From AC-37 sp036389835 (GTDB taxonomy: Bacteria; Actinomycetota; Thermoleophilia; Solirubrobacterales; Thermoleophilaceae), in the NCBI GenBank assembly GCA_036389835.1, contig DASVWC010000111.1:16002-80001 (forward strand): a stretch of DNA of 64,000 nt, in the 5' to 3' direction. Position 1 is the first letter of the stretch. Each line of letters begins with the position of its first letter. The notes below the pieces were generated by a model. It saw only the letters and a list, made by a program, of their open reading frames with translations. It searched no databases and was not told the DNA's origin. Shown here piece after piece: positions 16,118-24,539 of this stretch. A program made the translations under genes and the position numbers.

Positions 16118-17056
16118 ATGGTCGTGCGGCTCGCGCTCGTGCTCGCATGCGGCGTCGCCCTGGTCGCACCGGGCGCGGCGGGCGCCGCCGACGGCGAGCT
16201 GCGCTCGCTCGGGACCGCTCGCTCGCCGGTGCTCACCGACGGCACCCGCTACGCGGCCTTCCTCTCGGACCCCACCCACCTGACCGTCCGCGACGACGCC
16301 CGCGAGCGCAGCTTCGAGGTCTCGAACCCGCCCGGCTGCCGGCCGGTGGCCCTCGGCGGCGGCGCGCGCCTGCTGCGCGAGTGCCCGCCCGAGGAGCCCC
16401 CGCCGGGCGAGCCGGCCGCCGAGCACCACTACGAGGTCGTGAACCTGACCCAGGAGACCGTGAACGACGTGCCGACCAGGCCCGGCGACGTCTTCACCGA
16501 CGTGGGGCTGCGCTGGCTCGGCGGCGAGGCGCGGCCCGAGCCCGGCCACGTGGAGCTCACGTACGTGGACTGGCGCACCGGGCGCCGGGTGGGATTCGGC
16601 GAGGACCCGTCCGACGCGCGCGTGACGCGCGACCTCGACAGCCCGACGCTGGCGCCACTCGCCCCGCCGCGCCCCGCCGACTACGCCGTGGTGGCCGACG
16701 GGCCGTTCACCGCCGCGCACACCGGCCGCGACCCGCAGGGCCGGCCTGCCTACCTCGACCTCTACCGCGGCACCACCGAGCGCAAGTTCGGCCAGCGCCT
16801 GGCGCGGCTCGAGCGCTGCGGCGCGACCGCGTGCCGCTCGATCACGATCGGCGGCGGCCTCGTCACCTGGGTCAAGGGCCGCCAGGTGCGCGGCCGGGCG
16901 ATCCGCGGCGGCCAGCGCGTGCTGGTGCGGATCGCGCCCGGCGCCAGCGCCGCCGGGCTGCGCGCCACGCACACGCGGGCGACCGTCTACGTGGCGCTGT
17001 TCAAGGGCGAGGACGACTCGAGCGGCTTCCGGCTCTACGCGCTCGACTGGCGCTGA
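16118..17056 (+). CDS. Secreted protein of unknown function
   Basis: A 312-residue exported protein with a Sec signal peptide (RLALVLACGVALVAPGAAGA). The mature part is beta-rich, with short repeated segments and Cys pairs near residues 72-88 and 230-235, and may be a small beta propeller like the product of 1139-2377. No family recognised. Start is ATG 16118 or GTG 16124; the latter gives a tighter signal peptide and an AGG 7 nt upstream. Convergent with lepA (12 nt between stops). Confidence 0.68.
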   Translation: MVVRLALVLACGVALVAPGAAGAADGELRSLGTARSPVLTDGTRYAAFLSDPTHLTVRDDARERSFEVSNPPGCRPVALGGGARLLRECPPEEPPPGEPAAEHHYEVVNLTQETVNDVPTRPGDVFTDVGLRWLGGEARPEPGHVELTYVDWRTGRRVGFGEDPSDARVTRDLDSPTLAPLAPPRPADYAVVADGPFTAAHTGRDPQGRPAYLDLYRGTTERKFGQRLARLERCGATACRSITIGGGLVTWVKGRQVRGRAIRGGQRVLVRIAPGASAAGLRATHTRATVYVALFKGEDDSSGFRLYALDWR

Positions 17057-17068
17057 GCCGGGCCGCGA

Positions 17069-18901
17069 TCAGCGCTTCGCGGCGGCCTTGCCGTCGCCGT
17101 CGCCGATCTCGAGCACCGACAGGAACGCCTCCTGCGGCACCTCGATCTGGCCGACCTGCTTCATGCGCTTCTTGCCCGCCTTCTGCTTCTCGAGCAGCTT
17201 GCGCTTGCGGCTGATGTCGCCGCCGTAGCACTTCGCGATCACGTCCTTGCGGACGGGCTTGACGGACTCGCGCGCGATGATCTTCGAGCCGATCGCCGCC
17301 TGGATCGCGACCTCGAACTGCTGGCGCGGGATCTGGCGGAAGAGGCGCTCGGTGAGGCCGCGGCCGGCGGCGTAGGCCTTGTCCTTGTGCACGATCATCG
17401 AGAGCGCGTCGACCGTGTCGCCGGCGAGCAGGATGTCGAGCTTCACGAGGTCGGCCGGGCGCAGGCCGATCAGCTCGTAGTCGAGCGACGCGAAGCCGCG
17501 GGTGCGCGACTTGAGCTGGTCGAAGAAGTCGAGCACGATCTCGGCGAGCGGCAGGTCGTAGCGCAGCTGGACGCGCGCCTCGGAGAGGAAGCTCATGTCC
17601 ACGTGCACGCCGCGGCGCTCCTGGCAGAGGTCCATCACCGCCCCGACGTGCTCCTTCGGGCAGAGGATCGTCGCGCGGATGTTCGGCTCGCGGATCTCCT
17701 CCACGCGGGCGCGGTCCGGCATGTCGCTGGGCGAATGGACCGTGACCACCTCGCCGTTGGTGAGGGTGACCTCGTACTCCACCGTCGGCGTGGTGGCGAG
17801 CAGCTCGAGGTCGTACTCGCGCTCGAGCCGCTCGCGCACGATGTCCATGTGCAGCAGGCCGAGGAAGCCGGAGCGGAAGCCGAAGCCGAGCGCCTGGCTG
17901 GTCTCGGGCTCCCACGAGAGCGCGGCGTCGTTGAGCGAGAGCTTCTCGAGAGCGTCGCGGAGGTCCGCGAACTGGTCGGTCTCGACGGGGAACAGGCCGC
18001 AGAACACCATCGGCTTGACCTCGCGGTAGCCGGGCAGCGGCTCGGAGCCCGGGCTCGCGCGTGAGGTGAGCGTGTCGCCCACGCGGAGCTGGGAGACGTC
18101 CTTCACGCCGGTGATCACATAGCCGACCTCGCCGGCGCGCAGCCCGTCGACCGGCTTCATGTCCGGGCCGAAGAACCCGATCTCGTCGATGTCGGCCTCG
18201 GTGCCGGTCTGCATCGCGAGGATCGGGTCGTTCTTGCGGAATTCCCCGTCCACGACGCGCACGTACGCGATCACCCCGCGGTACTGGTCGAACTCGGAGT
18301 CGAAGATCAGCGCGCGCGGCGGCGCGTCGAGGTCGCCCTCGGGGGAGGGGATGCGCTCCACGATCGCCTCGAGGACGTCGGTGACCCCCTCCCCGGTCTT
18401 GGCGGAGATCCGGATCACGTCGTCGGCGGGCTCGCCGAGCAGCTCGGAGATCTCGCCCGCGACCCGCTCGGGCTCGGCGCCCGGGAGGTCGAGCTTGTTG
18501 AGCGCGGGGATGAGCTCGAGGCCGGCGTCCACGGCCAGATAGGTGTTGGCGAGCGTCTGCGCCTCGACCCCCTGCGAGGCGTCCACGAGCAGCAGCGCTC
18601 CGTCGCATGCGGCGAGCGAGCGCGAGACCTCGTAGGTGAAGTCCACGTGGCCCGGCGTGTCGATCAGGTGGAGGCGGTAGGTCTCGCCGTCGCGCGCGGT
18701 GTACTCCACCCGGACGGCCTGCGCCTTGATCGTGATGCCGCGCTCGCGCTCGAGGTCCATCTTGTCGAGCAGCTGCGGGCGGTGCTTGCGCGGGTCGACC
18801 GCGCCGGTGACCTCCAGGATGCGGTCGGCCAGCGTCGACTTCCCGTGGTCGATGTGGGCGATGATCGAGAAGTTGCGGATGTTGGAGGCGGGCGCGCTCA
18901 C
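17069..18901 (-). CDS. lepA: Elongation factor 4 (LepA)
   Basis: A full-length 610-residue translational GTPase. G1 AHIDHGKSTL, G3 DTPGHVDF, G4 NKLD and G5 SAKTGEG are intact; the C-terminal domain ends with the LepA hallmark LLEKQKAGKKRMKQVG. EF4 acts on stalled ribosomes and in initiation or biogenesis. Start is GTG 18901 (reading VSAPASNIRNFSIIAHIDHG), the usual N-terminal length. It follows murJ by 11 nt on the same strand and is probably cotranscribed. In many actinobacteria lepA sits next to rpsT; here murJ lies between. Confidence 0.97.
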   Translation of the reverse strand: MSAPASNIRNFSIIAHIDHGKSTLADRILEVTGAVDPRKHRPQLLDKMDLERERGITIKAQAVRVEYTARDGETYRLHLIDTPGHVDFTYEVSRSLAACDGALLLVDASQGVEAQTLANTYLAVDAGLELIPALNKLDLPGAEPERVAGEISELLGEPADDVIRISAKTGEGVTDVLEAIVERIPSPEGDLDAPPRALIFDSEFDQYRGVIAYVRVVDGEFRKNDPILAMQTGTEADIDEIGFFGPDMKPVDGLRAGEVGYVITGVKDVSQLRVGDTLTSRASPGSEPLPGYREVKPMVFCGLFPVETDQFADLRDALEKLSLNDAALSWEPETSQALGFGFRSGFLGLLHMDIVRERLEREYDLELLATTPTVEYEVTLTNGEVVTVHSPSDMPDRARVEEIREPNIRATILCPKEHVGAVMDLCQERRGVHVDMSFLSEARVQLRYDLPLAEIVLDFFDQLKSRTRGFASLDYELIGLRPADLVKLDILLAGDTVDALSMIVHKDKAYAAGRGLTERLFRQIPRQQFEVAIQAAIGSKIIARESVKPVRKDVIAKCYGGDISRKRKLLEKQKAGKKRMKQVGQIEVPQEAFLSVLEIGDGDGKAAAKR

Positions 18902-18912
18902 CGCGTGAGAGG

Positions 18913-20577
18913 TTAGGAGCGCCTGAAGCGAGAGCCCAGCAGCCCCACGATCTGGCGGGCCTCGTCGATCCGCAGCAGCCAGACCGCGGCGGCGTAGGCC
19001 GCCGTGCCGGTGACGATCGCCGCCCCGACCGCGACGACCTGCGACCAGATCGCGGCTCCGATGGCCTGGTCGATCGCCCACCAGGTGGCGTAAGCGACGC
19101 CCGCCAGCACCGCGCCCGCCGCGACCATCCGCAGCACGGCCGCGAGGTTCTGGGCGCCCTCCACCCCGCCGAGGTCCGGGCGCAGGTACCAGGCCTGGGC
19201 GAGCGCCATGCCCACTGTGCCGACGACCGTGCCGATCACGATGCCGCCCACGCCGAGCGGCTCGTAGAGGGCGAGCGCGATGGCGGCGTTGACCAGCATG
19301 TTCGCGCCGGCCAGGGCGGTGGTCGTCCAGGGACGCTGGAGGCTGAAGTACGTGCGCGAGAGCAGCAGCGAGACGCCCTGCGCGGGCAGCGAGAACGCCC
19401 ACCAGAACATCGCCTCGGCCACCAGGTCGGTGGCGGCGGCGTCGAACTCGCCGCGCTCGTAGACGAGCCGCGTGATCGGCTCGGCCAGCACCGCCATGAA
19501 GGCGGCCGAGGGGATCAGGAGGAGGCAGATCAGCCGCACGCCGTTGGCCATCGTGCGGCGCAGGTCGTCGTACTCGCGCCGCGCCGCGAAGCGGGAGAGG
19601 GTCGGGAACACGACCGTGGCGATCGCCACGCTGAAGATCCCCTGCGGGAGCATGTAGATGCGGAACGCCTTGTCGATCGCGGCCGGCGCCTCCTCGGAGA
19701 CCAGCGTGCCGAAGAACGAGTTGATCAGCAGGCTGAAGTTGATGAGGCCGAGCGCGATCGTGACCGGGAGCATCAGCTTGAGGACCCGGATCACGTGCGG
19801 GTTGCGCCAGTCGAAGTCGAGCGTGAAGCGCCCCCCGGTCCCGCGCAGCCACGGGAGCGGCAGCGCGAGCTGGATCACGGTGCCCGCGAGGACGCCGATG
19901 CCGTAGGCGTAGATGTCGTCCTCGCCGTCGAAGACCGGCGTTAGGCCCACCAGGCAGGCGATGATCGCGAGGTTCCAGAAGACCGGCGCGATCGCCGCCG
20001 CGCCGAAGCGGTCGAACGAGTTGAGCATCCCCACGGTCACGCCCGCCAGCGCGAGCAGCAGGACGATCGGGAACATGAGCTGGCTGAGGCCGGTGGTGAG
20101 GTCGCGCAGGACCGGCTCGTCGTCGAAGCCGGGCGTGACGAGCTCGATCACCTTGGGGGCGGCGATCAGGAAGATCAGCGTGAGCGCGCCGAGCACCATC
20201 GCGATCAGCGACAGCAGGCCGGAGGCCACCTTGAACGCCTCCCTGCGCCTGCCCTTCTCGAGCAGCTCGGTGAAGACCGGCACGAAGGCGCCCTGGAGGG
20301 CCGCGTCCGCGACCAGCGCGCGGACGAGGTTCGGCACCTGGAAGGCGATCGTGAAGGCCGACATCGGCCCCTTCACCCCGAAGAAGCTCGCCGCCACTAT
20401 CTCGCGCACGAGGCCCATCACGCGCGAGAGCGCGGTGGCGGCGGAGAAGAACGCCGTGCTTACGGCGAGGCGCCGGCCGCGGGCGGGCTCCTCCTCGGAA
20501 CGGGAGGCCTCGGCGCCCGGCGGGTCGCCGGCTGGCTCCCGCTCCGCGTCGCTACTCTCTCCGGCCGTGGCAAACAT
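18913..20577 (-). CDS. murJ: Lipid II flippase MurJ (MviN)
   Basis: A 554-residue MOP-superfamily transporter with about 14 membrane helices. Typical MurJ strings are visible: STAFFSAATALSRVMGLVRE, FGVKGPMSAFTIAFQVPNLV and LPQGIFSVAIATVVFPTLSR. It moves the lipid-linked peptidoglycan precursor across the membrane. The first 35 residues are acidic and disordered. The ATG (20577-20575) lies inside the first codons of the divergent rpsT gene, so each gene's promoter must lie within the other's 5' region unless MurJ starts later (next clear candidate is near the first helix). Confidence 0.94.
   Translation of the reverse strand: MFATAGESSDAEREPAGDPPGAEASRSEEEPARGRRLAVSTAFFSAATALSRVMGLVREIVAASFFGVKGPMSAFTIAFQVPNLVRALVADAALQGAFVPVFTELLEKGRRREAFKVASGLLSLIAMVLGALTLIFLIAAPKVIELVTPGFDDEPVLRDLTTGLSQLMFPIVLLLALAGVTVGMLNSFDRFGAAAIAPVFWNLAIIACLVGLTPVFDGEDDIYAYGIGVLAGTVIQLALPLPWLRGTGGRFTLDFDWRNPHVIRVLKLMLPVTIALGLINFSLLINSFFGTLVSEEAPAAIDKAFRIYMLPQGIFSVAIATVVFPTLSRFAARREYDDLRRTMANGVRLICLLLIPSAAFMAVLAEPITRLVYERGEFDAAATDLVAEAMFWWAFSLPAQGVSLLLSRTYFSLQRPWTTTALAGANMLVNAAIALALYEPLGVGGIVIGTVVGTVGMALAQAWYLRPDLGGVEGAQNLAAVLRMVAAGAVLAGVAYATWWAIDQAIGAAIWSQVVAVGAAIVTGTAAYAAAVWLLRIDEARQIVGLLGSRFRRS
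20553..20558 (+). promoter_or_regulatory. -10 element (TACTCT) of the leaderless rpsT promoter
   Basis: TACTCT ends 8 nt before the GTG start of rpsT. The element is inside the coding sequence of the divergent murJ gene (codons about 6-9). Confidence 0.6.
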
Positions 20578-20833
20578 CGCGTCACAAGAAAAGCGGATAC
20601 AGCGGTCGGCCCGCGAGCGGCTCGAGAATCGCCGCTACACGTCGGCGATCAAGACGTACTTCCGCTCACTCGAGGCGGCGGTGGCCGGCGGCGACGACGC
20701 GGCGGCCGACGCGGCGCACCGCGAGCTGGTCTCGACGGTCGATCGCGCCGTCAAGCGCGGGGCGCTGCACCGCAACACCGGCGCGCGCAAGAAGAGCCGC
20801 GCGGCCAAGCTGCGCGCCGGCGCCGGCTCCTAG
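20567..20833 (+). CDS. rpsT: 30S ribosomal protein S20
   Basis: An 88-residue S20 protein: MANIASQEKRIQRSARERLE, then the helical bundle and the basic C-terminal motif LHRNTGARKKSRAAKL. It binds 16S rRNA early in 30S assembly. GTG start, leaderless promoter. The 5' end overlaps the divergent murJ gene by 11 bp, and the TAG stop shares CTAG with the stop of holA. Confidence 0.97.
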   Translation: MANIASQEKRIQRSARERLENRRYTSAIKTYFRSLEAAVAGGDDAAADAAHRELVSTVDRAVKRGALHRNTGARKKSRAAKLRAGAGS

Positions 20834-21786
20834 GCGGCCGCTCGCGCTAGCGCGAGCGTCAGCCCGCTCTCGTCGTCCACGCACTCGCCGTTGCGCATCC
20901 TGACCTCCAGCTCGGCGAACGCGCACAGCGCTCGCTCGAGCGCGTCGCGGTCCGCGCGGCGCGCCTGCGAGGCGATCCGCTTGGCGAGCCACGGCGGCAC
21001 CCGCAGCTCCTTGGCGAGCTGCGACTCGGACACCCCGGCGTCGATCAGCTCCGCCGCGCGGATCGACCGGCGCAGGCCGCTGAGGATCGGATAGACAAGC
21101 CGCGCGGGGCGGTCGCCGCTCTCGACGAGGCGCTCGGCCAGCCGCAGCGACTGCTCGAGGTCGCCCGCGACGAGGGCGTCGGCGAGGTCGTAGCCCTGGC
21201 TCGTGGTCTCGCCGCAGGCGAGTCGCTTGACGTGCTCGGCGGTGAGGTTGTCGCGCGGGTGGGCGAGCAGGGCGAGCTTCTCGACCTCGCGCGCGATCCG
21301 CTGCTGGCTGTTGCCCACGAGGCCCACGAGGGTGCGCGCCGCCTCCATGTCGAGCACGAGCCCCTCCTCCGCGGCGCGGTCGATCGTCCAGCGCGGCAGC
21401 TCGCGCGGCTTGGGCGCCTGGTACTCGCGGAGCTCGCCGCCGGCCTTCGCGACGGCCTTCGTCAGGCGGTCCGGCGGCTTGCCGCGCGCGACCAGGACCA
21501 GCACGGTCTCCGGGGCGGGCGCGGCCAGCTCGCGCTCGAGCGGGTCGAGGGCGGCGGGCTTCCAGGACTCGACGCCGTCGACCATCACGTAGCGGGTGCC
21601 GCCGCCGAACGTGAGCGCCGAGAGCGAGGCCGCGACCTCGTCGGGGCCGTGCGAGCGCGCGTCGAATCTCTCCAGCCCGCCCGGCCCGTTCTCCTCCTCG
21701 GCGCGGCGGCGCACGCGCGAGCGCCAGGCGTCGATCTTCGCGTGGTCCTCGCCGCAGACGAGGTAGGCGGGCTTGAGGTCGGCCAC
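20830..21786 (-). CDS. holA: DNA polymerase III subunit delta
   Basis: A 318-residue clamp-loader delta subunit (HolA). N-terminal DLKPAYLVCGEDHAKIDAWR and the RFC-like AAA+ fold without a Walker A motif are typical, followed by VGNSQQRIAREVEKLALLA and a collar domain with LSGLRRSIRAAELIDAG. Works with the tau/gamma and delta-prime subunits to open the beta sliding clamp. GTG start at 21786 with TAGACT 6 nt upstream. Conserved neighbour of comEC and rpsT. Confidence 0.92.
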   Translation of the reverse strand: MADLKPAYLVCGEDHAKIDAWRSRVRRRAEEENGPGGLERFDARSHGPDEVAASLSALTFGGGTRYVMVDGVESWKPAALDPLERELAAPAPETVLVLVARGKPPDRLTKAVAKAGGELREYQAPKPRELPRWTIDRAAEEGLVLDMEAARTLVGLVGNSQQRIAREVEKLALLAHPRDNLTAEHVKRLACGETTSQGYDLADALVAGDLEQSLRLAERLVESGDRPARLVYPILSGLRRSIRAAELIDAGVSESQLAKELRVPPWLAKRIASQARRADRDALERALCAFAELEVRMRNGECVDDESGLTLALARAAA

Positions 21787-21792
21787 GGGGCG

Positions 21793-21798
21793 AGTCTA
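21793..21798 (-). promoter_or_regulatory. -10 element (TAGACT) of the leaderless holA promoter
   Basis: TAGACT, a 6-nt gap (CGCCCC) and the GTG at 21786. The promoter lets holA be expressed apart from the upstream comEC operon. Confidence 0.6.
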
Positions 21799-21801
21799 CG
21801 T

Positions 21802-21851
21802 CCGCGGGCGGCGGCTGCGCCTCCGCGGGCGGCGGCTGCGCCTCCGCGGGC
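21802..21851. repeat. 21-bp tandem repeat between comEC and holA, in a possible short ORF
   Basis: Two full copies of a 21-bp unit and 8 bp of a third. On the minus strand a frame opens with GTG at 21910, overlapping the comEC stop as GTGA, and reads VRFFGKDGDGYLGVISFDV followed by AEAQPPP repeats before running into holA in another frame. The first 40 codons have coding-like composition, but no stop or family supports a real gene. It may be a gene remnant. Confidence 0.45.
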
Positions 21852-21906
21852 CGCACGTCGAAGCTGATGACCCCGAGGTAGCCGTCGCCGTCCTTGCCGA
21901 AGAATC

Positions 21907-24534
21907 TCACCGCAGCGTCATCCGGCCGCCGCGGACGGTGAGCCGCACGGTCCCGTCGCGGTCGGTGCGCCGGACGTGCGGGACCTGCGCGTGCAGCGCC
22001 GCGAGCGTCGACGGCGCCGGATGGCCGTACGGGTTGCCCTCCCCCACCTCGATCGCGGCGACCTGCGGGCGCAGCCGGTCGAGCAGGTCCGGCAGGCCGG
22101 GGTCGGCGCTGCCGTGGTGCGAGACCTTCATCGCCTCGACCGGCGGGAGGTCGTAGGCCAGCAGCGCGTCGCTCTCGGCGTCGCCGGAGAGGAACAGGTC
22201 GAACGACCCGGCGCTCACGAGCGCCGCGAGCGCGCGCGGGTTCGGGTCCTCGGGCGGCGGGCCGGGCGGGCGCGGCGGCGGGCCGAGGACGCGGATGCGC
22301 AGGCGGCCGGCGCGGAGGGCCTGGCCCGCGTACGGCGCGATGCGGCGCACGCCGCGGCGGCGGGCCGCGGCGATCGCGGCGGCGAAGGCGGGGTCGCGGG
22401 TTCCGTCGCCGCCGTCGAGGATCGCTGCGGTGGGGACCCGCTCGAGGACCTCCTCCAGGCCGCCGTGGTGGTCGCGCGAGGCGTGCGTGGCGACGACCAG
22501 CGCGAGCCGCCGCACTCCCGCGCGGCGCAGCAGTCGGTAGGTGCGCGCCTCGGGCGGGCCGGCGTCGAAGAGCACGGCCGCGCCGGCGCCGTCCTGGATC
22601 AGCGTGGCGTCGCCCTGGCCGACGTCGAGGAAGCTGACGGTCAGGTCCTCGGGCGGCGCGGCGGGGCCGGCGGCGTGGTGCCAGGCGAGCGCGAGCGCGG
22701 TCCCGAGTGCGGCGAGCACGGCGATCCGCCTGCGGAGGCCCGCGCGCCGCCAGGCCGCCGCGACCTCCCGCGCCCGGGCGTCCGCCGCGCCGCGCACCCG
22801 CGCTGCGCCCCTTCCGCGTCCCCGCAGCGCGGCCCTTCCGCGTCCCCGCAGCGCGGCCCTTCCGCGCCCCCGCAGCGCGGCCCTTCCGCGCCCACGCAAC
22901 GCGGCCGGGGCGAGGTGGGCTCTCTTACGGTCGCATATCGACCAATAGAGAGCCCACCTCCGCCCGATCGCGAGCCATCCCACGGCCGGGACGAGGTAGG
23001 CGGCGATCACCGCGACGGGCGACGAGAGCGGCAGGCCGACCTGGGCCCCCGGCAGCGCCGCGAACTCCTCTGCGACCCGGACCAGCGCCCCCGTCAGTGC
23101 GCCGTTCACGCGGCCGAGACCGGTGGCCAGGCCGAGCGCCGGCGCGTCGGCGGCGGTCGCGGCTCCGCCGGCTACGCCGAGGACGGCCTGCACCATGCCG
23201 AGCCAGACGATCGGGGCGACCAGCGGTAGCGCGACGAGGTTGGCCGCGAGGCCGGCGACCGAGACCGCGCCGAAGTGGTGCCCGGCGATCGGCGCCGTGG
23301 CGAGCGTGGCGGCGAGGGTCATCGCGGCGCCCTCGGCGAATGGCCCGGGCAGCCAGCCGAGCGGCCGACGCAGCGCCGGCGCGAGCATCAGGATGCCCGC
23401 CACCGCGGCGAACGAGAGCTGCCAGCCGGGCTCGGCGGCGACCCGCGGCTCCAGCACCAGCGTGACCACCGCCGCGACCAGCAGCGCGTACCAGCGCGAC
23501 CGCACGCGCCCGACCGCGAGCGCCGCCAGACCGGCTATCGCCATCGCCGCCGCTCGCTGGAGCGACGGACCCGCCCCGGCGAGCAGCAGGTAGAGGACGA
23601 TCAGCGCGCCCAGCCACAGCACCCGCCCGCGAACGCCCGCCCCGGCCACCGCCAGCAGCGGCAGCGCGAGCGCGCAGAGCAGCACCACGTTCTGACCGCT
23701 GACCGCGAGCAGGTGCCCGAGGCCGGAGCGGCGGAAGTCGTCCACCACCAGCGGGTCGATCGCCTCGTCCTGGCCGAGCACCATGCCGCGCGCGACGGCA
23801 CCGCGCTCGGCCGGCATGCCGGCGACGATCCCGCGCTCGGCCCGCCGCCGCACGGAGTCGACCCAGCCGGCGAAGCCGCGGCGGTGGGGCGGCGGGGCAC
23901 CGCCGGCGGTCCTGGCGCGCGCCGGCACCGCGCGGAGCGCGTCGAGCTCGAGCTCGGCCGCCACGCCGCGCCGGCGCAGGTACGCGGGCCAGTCGAGGCG
24001 TGAACCGTGCGTGCGGCGCGGGCGCGCCAGGCTCCCGGACGCGAGCACCAGGACCCCCGGCTCGCCGCCGGCCGGCCAGCGCATGCCGTCGCCGGCTCGG
24101 GCGACCACCCGCGACCCGTGCGCCGGCCCCGATCGCAGCTCCACCAGCGCCCAGGAGCCGAACCGGGTTCGGCGCGGGCGCTGAAGCACGGCCACCTCGC
24201 CCTCGAAGCGATCGATCCGCAGAGCCCGCTCCGCCGTTGCGTCGATGGCGGCGACGCGCGCGTGGCCCACGGCGGCGCCGACCGCGAGCGCGAGGGGCGC
24301 CAGCACCAGCACCGCGGGAACGCGCACCGCGAGTCCCGGGTCGGGGCGCCAGAGCGCGAGCGCGACGCCGACCGTTGGCAGCGCGACGGCGATCGGCCCC
24401 CACCATGGGAGTGCCGGGGCGGCCGCCAGGCCGGCCGCGAGGGCGGCGACGACTCCGTGCGGGCGGCGGCGGTCGAGCCAGGCGATCGCGGCGCGGCTGG
24501 CATCCGGCGGGTGCGGCGCGTGCTCGGTGCCCAT
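21907..24534 (-). CDS. comEC: ComEC/Rec2 DNA-uptake channel protein
   Basis: An 875-residue ComEC. Order: two or three N-terminal helices and a DUF4131/OB-like domain, the Competence multi-helix domain (SGQNVVLLCALALPLLAV onward) to about residue 520, a linker, and a C-terminal metallo-beta-lactamase-like domain (SFLDVGQGDATLIQDG, THASRDHHGGLEEVL, LFLSGDAESD). It forms the channel for single-stranded DNA across the membrane; the C-terminal domain is thought to degrade the other strand. The linker is odd: residues about 525-541 are encoded by a large palindrome and the following 32 residues by 24-bp tandem repeats (ALRGRGRA). It starts 5 nt after comEA. Confidence 0.94.
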   Translation of the reverse strand: MGTEHAPHPPDASRAAIAWLDRRRPHGVVAALAAGLAAAPALPWWGPIAVALPTVGVALALWRPDPGLAVRVPAVLVLAPLALAVGAAVGHARVAAIDATAERALRIDRFEGEVAVLQRPRRTRFGSWALVELRSGPAHGSRVVARAGDGMRWPAGGEPGVLVLASGSLARPRRTHGSRLDWPAYLRRRGVAAELELDALRAVPARARTAGGAPPPHRRGFAGWVDSVRRRAERGIVAGMPAERGAVARGMVLGQDEAIDPLVVDDFRRSGLGHLLAVSGQNVVLLCALALPLLAVAGAGVRGRVLWLGALIVLYLLLAGAGPSLQRAAAMAIAGLAALAVGRVRSRWYALLVAAVVTLVLEPRVAAEPGWQLSFAAVAGILMLAPALRRPLGWLPGPFAEGAAMTLAATLATAPIAGHHFGAVSVAGLAANLVALPLVAPIVWLGMVQAVLGVAGGAATAADAPALGLATGLGRVNGALTGALVRVAEEFAALPGAQVGLPLSSPVAVIAAYLVPAVGWLAIGRRWALYWSICDRKRAHLAPAALRGRGRAALRGRGRAALRGRGRAALRGRGRGAARVRGAADARAREVAAAWRRAGLRRRIAVLAALGTALALAWHHAAGPAAPPEDLTVSFLDVGQGDATLIQDGAGAAVLFDAGPPEARTYRLLRRAGVRRLALVVATHASRDHHGGLEEVLERVPTAAILDGGDGTRDPAFAAAIAAARRRGVRRIAPYAGQALRAGRLRIRVLGPPPRPPGPPPEDPNPRALAALVSAGSFDLFLSGDAESDALLAYDLPPVEAMKVSHHGSADPGLPDLLDRLRPQVAAIEVGEGNPYGHPAPSTLAALHAQVPHVRRTDRDGTVRLTVRGGRMTLR
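22809..22904. repeat. 24-bp tandem repeat (four copies) within comEC
   Basis: Four head-to-tail copies of a 24-bp unit (22809, 22833, 22857, 22881). The first two are identical, the third has one change and the fourth three. It encodes the eight-residue repeat ALRGRGRA in the linker between the membrane and lactamase-like domains. There is no unique sequence between copies, so it is not a CRISPR. Confidence 0.9.
22912..22960. repeat. 49-nt interrupted palindrome inside comEC
   Basis: GAGGTGGGCTCTCT (22912-22925) and AGAGAGCCCACCTC (22947-22960) form a perfect 14-bp stem. Inside it, after 3 mismatched positions each side, GGTCG-CATAT-CGACC (22929-22943) forms a second 5-bp stem with a 5-nt loop. 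The region is AT-richer than its surroundings and encodes an atypical stretch of comEC with Trp, Tyr and Cys (WALYWSICDRKRAHL). Eight bases separate it from the tandem repeats. It resembles a palindromic mobile element inserted in frame. Confidence 0.9.
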
Positions 24535-24539
24535 GGCAT

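Noticed and set aside
22809..22904. CRISPR-like repeats
   Set aside because: The 24-bp units are directly head to tail without spacers, lie in a coding frame and have no cas genes nearby.
24159..24171. A second SOS-like palindrome CGAAC-CGG-GTTCG
   Set aside because: The spacer is 3 nt rather than 4 and it lies deep inside the comEC coding sequence.
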